Source: a virus
DNA length: 64,000 nt
Virus record (IMG/VR): IMGVR_UViG_3300029267_001596
Coordinates: 1 to 64,000 of that record
Strand: one strand, 5' to 3'
Within the stretch, counting starts at the first letter, position 1, and each line of letters starts with the position of its first letter. A program made the position numbers and the translations under genes. Shown one piece after another: positions 14,962 through 21,902 of the stretch. The notes beneath the pieces are model-generated. The model was given only the letters and a program-made list of their open reading frames with translations. It searched no databases and was not told the DNA's origin.

Positions 14962-16476
14962 TTAGAGTGTGCCGTTACGGGAATGACGTCGCCCCGCACA
15001 TATCTCCAGAATGGCCGCCCGATCCTCGTCAGAGAGGTCCGGCCATGCTTCGATCAGGGAGCCCAGTTCGGGGTGATTTGCAGTGATTTGCAGCACCTTG
15101 CGTGCATCGACTGCGCCGCATTTTGCGCCGCCACCCTCAGCAATCAGCGTTTTGGATAGCGCCAGTGGGGGGTGTTCGTGAGCCTCCGCCTCCATTAGAG
15201 TATCCTGCAAATCGCTGCAATCCGCTGTATCTGGCTGCAAATCGCCCTTTTCGACCCCGCCAGACGATGTCACGTGCGCCACATTGCGCCGCTTTGCGTG
15301 ACTTTGCTGCGCCGGATTCTGCGCCGCGTGCGTGACATGCGCCGCATTTTGCGCCGCCTGTTCCAGTCGGTGGTTGTCTCGAATAGCCTTCGCGAAGGCC
15401 TCGTCGGGGACCTGGAGATAATGGCGTTCTGCGATCCGCGCCGTGTTACCGATCCAGGTGGTCGCGACATGTAATGGGTACTCCGCGGCCAGCTCGGTCT
15501 CCCGGCTGGCTCGGAGGTTTTGAAACAGCCGCGGCCAGGGCTGGAGGCCCGCCCTCTTGAGGATTCGCAGCAGCTGCGTCCTGAGGTTTGCGTTGGCGTC
15601 ACGATACCGGGTAATCACATACGGTATCCCCGGCTCCGCCAGCTCAAACACTTCTTCGAGATACGGCCGTACCTCTGGGAAGATCGGAATCACTCTCGAT
15701 TCCCGCCCTTCGTGGTGCTCGGTCTTCGGGCTCCTGACCGTCATCCGGGCTGAGTCCCAGGCAATATCATCCCAGGTTAACTCCAGTGGCTCGCTGGGCG
15801 TCCTGAGCCCGCCGTAACGGGCCAGGGCGAACAGGAGCCGCCACTGGGCGTCCGGGCAGTGCTCCAGGACCTTCTCGGCCTCTTCGCGGGCGACGAAGTA
15901 CTGGCGTGCCTTGTTGGCGACCGATTTGGAGTCCAGATCAGCAAAGGGGTTCTCCGGTATGAGCTTCCGCTTGACCGCGACATTAAAGAACGCCTTGGCG
16001 TTGGCCGTCCGCTTGCCGACCGTCGCAGGGCTGAGCTTGGATTCGACCAGATAGGCCCGCCAGGCCTGGGCGTCTCGTTCGCTGATACTCCGTAAGGGCT
16101 TGTCGGCCCCGAAGAACTCTCGGAGCGTCCTGCGGGTGTGAGAATAGACGAGCTGGCTGTTCGGCTTCAGATCCGTGCGGCTCTTGAGGTACTCCTCAAT
16201 GAAGGCGTCCAGTGTCGCATTGGTCCGTTTCTCCACCAGTCCCACGGCCGCCAACTTATCGTAGAGCCCACCGTCAAGACCTTTGAGCCATTGAAGCGTG
16301 TCCGCCTCAATCACGCCCATCGCGCCATTGGCCGCCAGGACAAGCTGCTCGACCCTGAACTTGATCGATTCGGCCTGTCGTCGGCTGCACTTGCCCAGGC
16401 GGAGGGTCTTACGCTTACCCTCCGCTCGGAACTGAATCCTCTTCCTGCCGTTGGTGTCGTTCACGAGACTCGCCAT
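14962..16476 (-). CDS. int: tyrosine recombinase / integrase
   Basis: 504 residues from the ATG at 16474-16476 (an ATG at 16500 adds 8 residues but overlaps the excisionase gene more). N-terminal arm-binding and core-binding regions precede the catalytic domain: GGLRTPSE carries Arg I, VRSPKTEHH the Lys, FQNLRAS the box-II Arg (Gln where many families have His), WIGNT the next motif, and HYLQV the nucleophilic Tyr. This layout is typical of planctomycete integrases. A long C-terminal tail with Ala/Gln/His repeats (about 400-504) has no catalytic role. It performs site-specific integration and excision with the Xis-like protein. Confidence 0.93.
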   Translation of the reverse strand: MASLVNDTNGRKRIQFRAEGKRKTLRLGKCSRRQAESIKFRVEQLVLAANGAMGVIEADTLQWLKGLDGGLYDKLAAVGLVEKRTNATLDAFIEEYLKSRTDLKPNSQLVYSHTRRTLREFFGADKPLRSISERDAQAWRAYLVESKLSPATVGKRTANAKAFFNVAVKRKLIPENPFADLDSKSVANKARQYFVAREEAEKVLEHCPDAQWRLLFALARYGGLRTPSEPLELTWDDIAWDSARMTVRSPKTEHHEGRESRVIPIFPEVRPYLEEVFELAEPGIPYVITRYRDANANLRTQLLRILKRAGLQPWPRLFQNLRASRETELAAEYPLHVATTWIGNTARIAERHYLQVPDEAFAKAIRDNHRLEQAAQNAAHVTHAAQNPAQQSHAKRRNVAHVTSSGGVEKGDLQPDTADCSDLQDTLMEAEAHEHPPLALSKTLIAEGGGAKCGAVDARKVLQITANHPELGSLIEAWPDLSDEDRAAILEICAGRRHSRNGTL

Positions 16477-16696
16477 CCATCGCCCCTTTCCATGCTGCAT
16501 CCATGAGCCACTTGCGCAAAGAGTCTACCGGATACATCAGGATACCGCCAACCTTCAAATGTGGCACGATCCCCTGAGTGGTCCAATCAGACAGCTTGCG
16601 CTCGCTGATACTCAAGGCCTTCGCCGCTTCCGGGGCCCGCAATGACAAACATGGCACAGAGGGCCCGGAAGGCTTCTTTGGCTCTATACCAATCAT
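16415..16696 (-). CDS. xis-like: excisionase-like helix-turn-helix protein
   Basis: 93 residues. LRAPEAAKALSISERKLSDW and GIVPHLKVGGILMYPVDSLR form the winged-helix (HTH_17/MerR-like) pattern of phage excisionases and recombination directionality factors. GGAGG 6 nt before the ATG is a strong site. The gene overlaps the integrase start by 62 bp, the usual xis-int arrangement. It may also act as a regulator. Confidence 0.82.
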   Translation of the reverse strand: MIGIEPKKPSGPSVPCLSLRAPEAAKALSISERKLSDWTTQGIVPHLKVGGILMYPVDSLRKWLMDAAWKGAMDGESRERHQRQEEDSVPSGG

Positions 16697-16713
16697 AGAT
16701 AACCTCCGTTCAA

Positions 16714-16736
16714 GCCCGGCGCGGTGTGCGCCGGGC
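16714..16736 (-). promoter_or_regulatory. GC-rich hairpin in the leader of the excisionase gene
   Basis: GCCCGGCGC and GCGCCGGGC (9 bp, 5-nt loop) end 8 bp before the GGAGG of the excisionase gene on the minus strand. Only CTTGAA follows, so it is a weak terminator at best; it could attenuate transcription or control translation of xis-int. Confidence 0.45.
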
Positions 16737-16793
16737 AGTCTTTCACCATTTCCTCGTGTTCACTCTGCAGTTGTCAAAGATCACTGTTTCAAA

Positions 16794-16939
16794 GGGGATG
16801 GTGGGATTTGCACCCACACGTGCCACACAGTCGCGGGAGATAATTCCCACGGCGCTCGTGCCTCAATTGCGTGCCCGCCACCCTGTGTGATGCACAGCCG
16901 AGCTTGACCGCGTCTAACTAGTATTTCCGCCACATCCCC
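16794..16939 (-). ncRNA. degenerate tRNA-like structure
   Basis: A perfect 7-bp acceptor (GGGGATG with CATCCCC) and a perfect 5-bp T stem (GTGGG/CCCAC) enclose a loop TGCAAAT, where base 55 is G instead of the invariant T. After the acceptor, TGGCGG...AGACGC resembles a tRNA-Leu D arm. The ~95 nt in between contain CTGTG/CACAG and CGTGGGA/TCCCGCG hairpins but no canonical anticodon arm. Either a decayed tRNA or a tRNA-like RNA. Confidence 0.4.
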
Positions 16940-16980
16940 ATGTTGTCTGGCCCGCTGGGGGCCTAAAGAGCTATACCCGC

Positions 16981-17739
16981 CTATGCGGGGTTTCCTACGT
17001 AGCACTGAACCTTCTTGCTGCTGCGGTCGATTAGGACAGCTCGCTTCGATTTGAGGATTGCATCCGACAGACTGTTGTATGTCGTCACGGTCCCGTTGCC
17101 CCAGACCTTGTTCACGGTCCCGTTGTCCCGGACCTCGTTCACGGTCCCGTTGCCCCAGACCTCGTTCACGGTCCCGTTGCCCCAGACCTTGTTCACGGTC
17201 CCGTTGCCCCAGACATCGTTCACGGTCCCGTTGTCCCGGACCCTGTTCACGGTCCCGTTGTCCCAGACCTCGTTCACGGTCCCGTTGTCCCGGACCTCGT
17301 TCACGGTCCCGTTGCCCCAGACCTTGTTCACGGTCCCGTTGCCCCAGACCTTGTTCACGGTCCCGTTGTCCCGGACCTCGTTCACGGTCCCGCACACGTA
17401 GGTTTTTGTGCTCTCTCCATTGATGGAGGCGACAACTTCGCCTTGCTTAACTACTTTGGCTTTGTACCAATCCTTCAAGGCATGTTTCGCACGCCTCTCG
17501 CAATCCTCGGCGTCGTACCACGCCGGCAGAATATCCTGGTCGAGATGGTATTCCCATTTCCTGAGTGGGGCATTCCAATCACCGCCAGGAGGAACTACTT
17601 CGACCCTGACCAGCGACGGGTTATTCCGTGCGGTCATCTCCCTGAGCTTATTGTCCGCGATGATCTGTTCATGGGATTCGGTTCGCAGTCCCCAGAACAC
17701 CTTTTGCTTGGTCAACACGAAACTGGCTGGTCTACACAT
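16981..17739 (-). CDS. beta-solenoid repeat protein
   Basis: 252 residues from the ATG at 17737-17739. Residues 1-115 form a conserved domain (MCRPASFVLTKQKVFWG, then VRVEVVPPGGDWNAPL, then WEYHLDQDILPAWYD) known from phage and gut metagenome proteins. Then come eleven 9-residue units of type NGTVNEVWG, where NGTV recurs each turn; such units build a right-handed beta solenoid. A short cap follows. N-terminal function unknown; the solenoid suggests binding of protein or surface. DNA of the repeats is unstable by nature, so copy number may vary between isolates. Confidence 0.75.
   Translation of the reverse strand: MCRPASFVLTKQKVFWGLRTESHEQIIADNKLREMTARNNPSLVRVEVVPPGGDWNAPLRKWEYHLDQDILPAWYDAEDCERRAKHALKDWYKAKVVKQGEVVASINGESTKTYVCGTVNEVRDNGTVNKVWGNGTVNKVWGNGTVNEVRDNGTVNEVWDNGTVNRVRDNGTVNDVWGNGTVNKVWGNGTVNEVWGNGTVNEVRDNGTVNKVWGNGTVTTYNSLSDAILKSKRAVLIDRSSKKVQCYVGNPA
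17086..17392. repeat. 27-bp tandem repeat, 11 units plus a partial one
   Basis: Units start with CACGGTCCCG every 27 bp from 17086 to 17383. Unit ends alternate between GCCCCAGACC and GTCCCGGACC variants, encoding WG/RD alternation in the protein. Period of 27 keeps frame, so copy-number change alters length without frameshift. Confidence 0.95.
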
Positions 17740-17743
17740 CCCT

Positions 17744-18103
17744 CTACTCTCCCATCTCTTTCTGGAATGCTTCCTCGGCGTCGAGGAGGGCCTTGAACTG
17801 CCTAAGATGTTCCCCGGAAGTGCAGTCCTCCTCATGCCCGTCCCCGGACCTGTGTTCGCACTCAAAGCACGCATTGTGCCCGTCTTCATCTTCCTCATAG
17901 ATGAGGTCCACCAAGTTGGCGTACGCATCATCTAGTGCTTTCGCTAACGCCTCGTGCTGGTTGATGGCGTGGGCGGCGTAGCGGGCTTGCTGCTTATCCA
18001 AGTCAAGAAATCGATTAGGATAGACCACTTGGGCCAGCCGCCAATGGCCGAAGGCTGTGTTCAAAGGAACAGCTACAACTATGCCTTCAAACGGATTACT
18101 CAT
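17744..18103 (-). CDS. hypothetical protein with Cys/His cluster
   Basis: 119 residues. N-terminal beta region (FEGIVVAVPLNTAFGHWRL) then a helix with AYAAHAINQHEALAKAL; near residue 80 is CFECEHRSGDGHEEDC, a likely metal site. No family recognised. Overlaps the next gene upstream by 8 bp. Confidence 0.65.
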   Translation of the reverse strand: MSNPFEGIVVAVPLNTAFGHWRLAQVVYPNRFLDLDKQQARYAAHAINQHEALAKALDDAYANLVDLIYEEDEDGHNACFECEHRSGDGHEEDCTSGEHLRQFKALLDAEEAFQKEMGE

Positions 18104-18317
18104 TGTCCTCGGCCTCCTTCTCTGGGGGAGCAGGGAGGGGGCACCACTTGGGTATCGTCAGGCAATCTCGCACATCACGCTCGTAGTCGCCCCCTCGGCA
18201 CAGTCCGTCATATCCTGGGATTGGCGATGAGACAAAATGTCCGCAGTCACAGCATCGCCCTATCCTCGCCGAGTAGACAGAGTCACGTTTCTCTGTGTAT
18301 AGCTTAACCTTACTCAT
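18096..18317 (-). CDS. small Cys-rich protein
   Basis: 73 residues from the ATG at 18315-18317. CCDCGHF, CRGGDYERDVRDC and WCP give five Cys that match a pattern seen in small phage proteins binding one zinc. Function unknown. Confidence 0.65.
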   Translation of the reverse strand: MSKVKLYTEKRDSVYSARIGRCCDCGHFVSSPIPGYDGLCRGGDYERDVRDCLTIPKWCPLPAPPEKEAEDNE

Positions 18318-18648
18318 GCTCCACCCCCTCAAGCCATTCGGGTTCGAGAGTGTCGGCGGCTATGTGGCTTTGCTTTGCCGCCACGAGCGAGAACACTGCA
18401 TCGTTGGCGGCCGCTAAAGCCCTGGCTGCGTCTTGTCGCCAGTTCTCAGCATCTCGACGGCACTGCGCTCGATACGCCTCGATAGCGTCTTTCCGGCTGA
18501 AACATGGGTTGTCGTCTTTGCGGATACGAGCCCGCACCCCAGTTGTCGTCAGCGGTCGGACCATGAAGAAACTCGGAGTCTCACGCAATACCTCATACAC
18601 TCGCATAGTGCCGTACCTGACTTCGTATATCCGTCGCTTGTCACTCAT
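18310..18648 (-). CDS. hypothetical protein with coiled coil
   Basis: 112 residues. N-terminal beta part (IYEVRYGTMRVYEVLRET, FFMVRPL) and a C-terminal Ala/Arg helix (residues ~60-95). Resembles small phage proteins that modify translation or DNA metabolism only vaguely; unassigned. Confidence 0.65.
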   Translation of the reverse strand: MSDKRRIYEVRYGTMRVYEVLRETPSFFMVRPLTTTGVRARIRKDDNPCFSRKDAIEAYRAQCRRDAENWRQDAARALAAANDAVFSLVAAKQSHIAADTLEPEWLEGVEHE

Positions 18649-18868
18649 GAGGCACCTCCATGGCGAGGCATTTCGGACAACACTTCTTCATGCGATTGAA
18701 TAGCCTGGGGTCTATGTGCAAGACATCGGCCTCATGGTCAGACAAGCAGAATGCAGCCCCGCATTCTTCGCACATACCAACCCCCACATCCTCCAGAGTG
18801 GTCCTTCTGAAGCGGCCTCCTTGCCCACGTGGCACGAGTCGCTTATTGCTGTGCCTATACCACCTCAT
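18641..18868 (-). CDS. small zinc-ribbon protein, first gene of leftward unit
   Basis: 75 residues from the ATG at 18866-18868 with GGGAGG 6 nt before it. CEECGAAFC and CCPKC form a zinc site. It is the promoter-proximal gene of the leftward cluster that begins in the repeat region 18.9-19.6 kb. Confidence 0.65.
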   Translation of the reverse strand: MRWYRHSNKRLVPRGQGGRFRRTTLEDVGVGMCEECGAAFCLSDHEADVLHIDPRLFNRMKKCCPKCLAMEVPHE

Positions 18869-18891
18869 TTGCCACCTCCCATGCAGCCCCC

Positions 18892-19011
18892 GCCGTCCGT
18901 GGCGTAATACTGGGGTTCCACCCCGGGGGCTGCGAGTCCAAAGAAACCAACGCCTGCCGTCCGTGGCACGTGGGCCGTCCATGGCCCTGCCGTCCATATG
19001 CCATCCGTGAA
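18892..19011. promoter_or_regulatory. cluster of GCCGTCCGTGGC direct repeats
   Basis: Two exact copies (18892-18903, 18956-18967) and three variants (GCCGTCCATGGC 18974, GCCGTCCATATG 18989, GCCATCCGTGAA 19000). They sit at the head of the leftward gene block in a stretch without genes. This is the pattern of operator or iteron sites; no protein partner is identifiable. Confidence 0.5.
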
Positions 19012-19018
19012 ATATTGA

Positions 19019-19250
19019 GAGGCCCGGCCGCTTTGGTGAGGGGAGAGGAAGCGAGACTCTGCGGGACCGGGCCTTGGTTTGTAAAACTGGCGCCGCAGAA
19101 CGACACCAGCTTCGGAGGTATTCCGCGCCCTGTGAGGGCGTTGCGGAGGGTGTCAAAAGAAAAAGGACGATTGGCCGAAGTCTGGCAACTTGGCGGCACC
19201 AATCGCCCCGTGAACGGTTCTTCTGTGTGAGTCGCCAGACTTCGCTTTTG
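19019..19250 (+). ncRNA. candidate structured RNA
   Basis: Three successive stems on a gene-free stretch: AGGCCCGG 19020-27 pairs with CCGGGCCT 19067-74; GACACC 19102-07 pairs with GGTGTC 19149-54 around a nested hairpin TCCGC-GCCCT-gtg-AGGGC-gtt-GCGGA; CGAAGTCTGGC 19176-86 pairs with GCCAGACTTCG 19234-44 and is followed by CTTTTG. The nested middle stem is unlikely by chance. The plus strand is preferred because a T run follows the last stem. Function unknown; leader, antisense or stand-alone RNA are possible. Confidence 0.5.
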
Positions 19251-19391
19251 CCTATCCATCCTGGATCTCCCTGTGATCAGTTCTGGGTTCTACGTCACCT
19301 TCCAAGAAATAAGGAGGGGGCGGCGGCGGGGCTCGCCCCCTGTGAACGGCGCGAGATGTGACCGCTGAGTCTACGCGCGTCGCTCGAAGAT

Positions 19392-19420
19392 TTGGATTCG
19401 ACTTGCGAAACTGATACAAT
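19392..19420 (+). promoter_or_regulatory. sigma70-type promoter candidate
   Basis: TTGGAT, 17 bp, TACAAT. The start of transcription would be near 19427, about 180 bp before the first plus-strand gene. The leader contains a nested hairpin (GGTTATCC 19505-19512 with GGATAAC 19550-19556 around GAAATC-GAAG-GATTTC). Host promoter rules are unknown, so this is a guess. Confidence 0.4.
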
Positions 19421-19606
19421 GGTATTCAGCACGCCAAGGAGCGGCCGCCCGTCGAATGGATTCCCGAATGATGTATATCGTAGACTCAGCATGACCTAAT
19501 TATCGGTTATCCACTGCAGAAAGCAAGAAGGAAATCGAAGGATTTCGGAGGATAACAGCAGGAAAACGAAGGGATGCTACGGTAACACTCGGTATAGGAT
19601 GGGGTT

Positions 19607-19985
19607 ATGGCAACTGAACCCCACATGAAAAAAAATTGAGGCCACACACATCGAGGCTGAACTTCTGGACGCTTATGATGAGTGGGCCGATGGGCGCAAG
19701 ATCAGTGCACGTGATCGTATGCGGGCATTGTTCCGCCTCTTCGTTGCTGCGCCACCGACCCTGAAGCATTTGGCGCTTGCCGGGCGTCCCGAGGAAATTG
19801 AAGCGGCCGCATTGTTCTACGCGGAAAATATCTCGCAGGACATCGTCGCGTTTGCGCAGGCTGTAGAGGCCAAGCACAAGGGCTCCTCTATGCCGGGTGA
19901 TCCAGACGCCTCACGTGCTCAGGGGATTGTGCATGCCGCCGAAGCTCGATCAGCAAACACAGAACAAAACGAGGGCGGCACTTAG
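19607..19985 (+). CDS. small protein gene interrupted by an A8 tract (slippage or frameshift)
   Basis: The coding frame ends at 19985 and looks genuine back to 19635 (IEATHIEAELLDAYDEW, then RMRALFRLFVAAPPTLKHLA). Starts at 19607 or 19625 (ATG AAA AAA) are one base out of frame because the A run at 19628-19635 has eight As; with seven the gene reads MATEPHMKKIEATH. In the plain sequence the only in-frame ATG is 19719 (88 residues). AGGATGGGG lies before 19607. Either RNA-polymerase slippage, phase variation or an assembly error. No family recognised. Its end overlaps the next gene by 53 bp. Confidence 0.6.
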
Positions 19986-20208
19986 ACAGGATATGACAGA
20001 TCTCCCAGATGCAGGCGAGCTTGCCTGGTTCGGGCTGTTTGATAATGGCCCATTCTGGGAATTTGACAATGGCAGGCTCTTTGGAATCGCGCTTGGTGGG
20101 ATGGATCTCGCCAAATCTCATACACCCTCTCTCTCAATAGACGTACGTCAAGTTCGGGAGGGTGTTGTCAGGCCCTCGAAATATGTGGTTGTTCCGGGGG
20201 AGGGGTAA
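19933..20208 (+). CDS. hypothetical protein
   Basis: 91 residues with AGGGGA 7 nt before the ATG. Begins MPPKLDQQTQNKTRAALRQD; the middle WFGLFDNGPFWEFDNGRLFG is aromatic and unlike its neighbours. Second gene of the plus-strand pair, overlapping the first, an arrangement seen in toxin-antitoxin and control cassettes, but nothing in the sequence proves this. Confidence 0.6.
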   Translation: MPPKLDQQTQNKTRAALRQDMTDLPDAGELAWFGLFDNGPFWEFDNGRLFGIALGGMDLAKSHTPSLSIDVRQVREGVVRPSKYVVVPGEG

Positions 20209-20359
20209 CGTTACCTGCCAGGATGCGTCCCCTCTCCCGGCTCCGCTACTTATTATAGCGAGCAATGAGGGTAGGATATGGGCGCTAAAATCAAATTTGG
20301 TTGATAGTTTTTCGTAGAAGCGCTGGAAGCGACGTAGAAGTTACCAGGGAGGGGGTAAC
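20204..20359. promoter_or_regulatory. GTTACC/GGTAAC inverted sites flanking an intergenic gap
   Basis: GGTAACGTTACC (20204-20215) is a perfect 12-bp palindrome overlapping the stop of the upstream gene; GTTACC (20340) and GGTAAC (20354) recur just before the lipoprotein gene. The 170-bp gap otherwise contains AT-rich sequence (ATCAAATTTGG) and two copies of CGTAGAAG. Probable operator sites or a terminator-promoter region. Confidence 0.4.
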
Positions 20360-20380
20360 GAGGCTTTTGGGAGGCGAGAA

Positions 20381-20737
20381 ATGAAGACGAGACTGTGGAT
20401 TATCATTGTGCTGCTGGTGTGTGCGTTCTTGGCCGGCTGCGGCGATGTCGGCAACCTGGTAGTCAACGACGTACTCGGCTTTGGCCCTGAATATCCGACA
20501 CCCGAACTCAGTGAGGATCTTCCGCCGACCTATGTGTCCGGCTTCGAGCAGGGGTATCAGAGTGCCACATACCCGTCCCGCTTTGCGAAGGACCTGGAGG
20601 CGTATTCAGGCCAACCTCACTATCACGAAGGCTGGGACGATGGATACGCCGCCGGCCAAGCCGCCGTGCAGAAGGAGTTGGTGCGACAGCAACGCGCTGC
20701 CGCGGATGCTGAGTTTCTTGGAGCGATGAGACATTGA
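20381..20737 (+). CDS. lipoprotein
   Basis: 118 residues. MKTRLWIIIVLLVCAFLAGC is a lipoprotein signal with the lipobox LAGC, Cys20 being the lipidated residue. The mature part is Tyr/Gly-rich (GFEQGYQSATYPSR, HEGWDDGYAAGQAAV), recalling GYxxGY repeats. GGGAGG precedes the ATG. Located in the lysogeny-side block, it may alter the host surface (superinfection exclusion or conversion); this is inference. Confidence 0.8.
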   Translation: MKTRLWIIIVLLVCAFLAGCGDVGNLVVNDVLGFGPEYPTPELSEDLPPTYVSGFEQGYQSATYPSRFAKDLEAYSGQPHYHEGWDDGYAAGQAAVQKELVRQQRAAADAEFLGAMRH

Positions 20738-20762
20738 CGCTGACTGGAGGAGGAGGCGAACG

Positions 20763-21569
20763 ATGAAGCGACTTTCGATTATACTGGCAATTGCCCTGCA
20801 CTTGATTCTGGTCTGCCAATGCGCATTCGGTGACCTTGTAGGGTTTTCGTACGACGACTGGGCGCTGTATCAACTGGACATCGCGACCATGCAAAGCACC
20901 AAGATCGGAGATTTGGATATCCCGCGAGCCGCCGACCTGGCGTGCATGACCGCCGCCTCTGCGTCGTCCGCCTACATGGTCGGACGGGAACAGGATACGC
21001 TCTATACAGTCAGCCTGGAAGATGCCTCCATGATCGCCTCAGTCTCCCTGGATCGGGATATGCTGGTCAACGGACGCGGCCTGGCCCTTTCCCCCACCGG
21101 AGTCCTTCATGGCGTCTTCGCTGGTCGGGAACTAAGGTCGATTGACCCCATCACGGGCAGCACGGCCCTGATCATGCGGTTCGATACCTGGTCTGTTGAG
21201 TCCCTAGCGTTCTCGTCGGAAGGCGTGTTATACGTTGGACAGGATCACGGCGGTACCGGCCGTTTCTCCGCGGTAGACGTGTCAACCGGAACCCAGACTG
21301 ACTTCGCACAGACGGGCGCCATCGCGGACCCCGATGCGATGGCTTATCTCGATGGCTATCTGTACGCCGCAGACTCCGTGGGAGGGATCTCGGCTGACCT
21401 GTACCGAATCGACGCCGTTAGCGGGGGCGTTGTGAATCTTGGGAACACTGGCATCACCGGACTCAACGGCATGGTGGCCATAGAGCAAATCACCACCCCC
21501 TTGCCTTCCGCCGCCCTTCTGGCCGTTCTCGGCCTGGGTGTAGCGCGATGGAGACTCAGGAGGCAATGA
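20763..21569 (+). CDS. secreted beta-propeller-like protein with PEP-CTERM-type anchor
   Basis: 268 residues. Signal peptide MKRLSIILAIALHLILVCQC then repeated short blades (GFSYDDWALYQLDIAT, LYTVSLEDASMIASV, ELRSIDPITGSTALI, LYRIDAVSGGVVNLG), as in DUF4394/WD-like secreted propellers. The C-terminus TPLPSAALLAVLGLGVARW plus basic tail is a PEP-CTERM-like (PLPSAA) exosortase/archaeosortase sorting signal. Such signals are common in Planctomycetota hosts and rare in phage genes. It likely decorates the lysogen envelope. Confidence 0.78.
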   Translation: MKRLSIILAIALHLILVCQCAFGDLVGFSYDDWALYQLDIATMQSTKIGDLDIPRAADLACMTAASASSAYMVGREQDTLYTVSLEDASMIASVSLDRDMLVNGRGLALSPTGVLHGVFAGRELRSIDPITGSTALIMRFDTWSVESLAFSSEGVLYVGQDHGGTGRFSAVDVSTGTQTDFAQTGAIADPDAMAYLDGYLYAADSVGGISADLYRIDAVSGGVVNLGNTGITGLNGMVAIEQITTPLPSAALLAVLGLGVARWRLRRQ

Positions 21570-21733
21570 AGCGCGATGACATCGCCTGCGCGTTCGCTGT
21601 GCTCTCCTGGGTAGGGATGTGCCTGTTTCTGTATGGGTACGGGGAGTTTCGGGGAGATCTCCAACTCTTGGGGCTCCTGGTGGCGTCTGCTGGGGTTATT
21701 GGTGCCGGGATCGTCTACCGAAAGGACCTGTAG
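21566..21733 (+). CDS. small two-pass membrane protein
   Basis: 55 residues. Two hydrophobic stretches (FAVLSWVGMCLFLYGYG and LLGLLVASAGVIGAGIVY) with a short basic end. The ATG overlaps the upstream stop as ATGA; an earlier ATG at 21548 would add 6 residues. Topology would suit a holin or exclusion protein. Confidence 0.65.
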   Translation: MKRDDIACAFAVLSWVGMCLFLYGYGEFRGDLQLLGLLVASAGVIGAGIVYRKDL

Positions 21734-21734
21734 G

Positions 21735-21902
21735 TCACCGGTCCATCTCGTCGTCCAGGTCCTTGTAGGCGGCCAGCCATTTCTTGCGCCACTGGACCAT
21801 CTGTTGGTCGATGGCATTGGCCTGGCTCTGAAGGTTCATCAGATCGACCATCAGGCCCCGCTGGATCTCGCGCCGACGTTTGGCCTTCTCTTGCTCGTTC
21901 AT
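21735..21902 (-). CDS. small coiled-coil protein
   Basis: 55 residues, almost all helix (MNEQEKAKRRREIQRGL, DQQMVQWRKKWLAAYKDLD). Its start overlaps the previous stop as TGATG, so it is coupled to the membrane protein. The end faces the plus-strand block, 2 bp away: convergent transcription. Function unknown; a small lysis-cassette protein is possible. Confidence 0.6.
   Translation of the reverse strand: MNEQEKAKRRREIQRGLMVDLMNLQSQANAIDQQMVQWRKKWLAAYKDLDDEMDR

Noticed and set aside
14962-16476. Integrase inactive because Gln replaces the box-II His
   Set aside because: All other catalytic residues are present and, from what I know, Gln at this place is normal in planctomycete-type integrases.
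16794-16939. tmRNA (transfer-messenger RNA)
   Set aside because: Acceptor and T arm exist but the length is only 146 nt, there is no resume reading frame, and the T-loop is not TTC-type.
17086-17392. CRISPR-like array of 27-bp repeats
   Set aside because: Repeats are head to tail without unique spacers, and they keep a 9-residue reading frame, so they are coding tandem repeats.
19295-19492. 65-residue minus-strand frame in the control region
   Set aside because: No ribosome site, sequence is low in coding character, and it overlaps the plus-strand promoter candidate.
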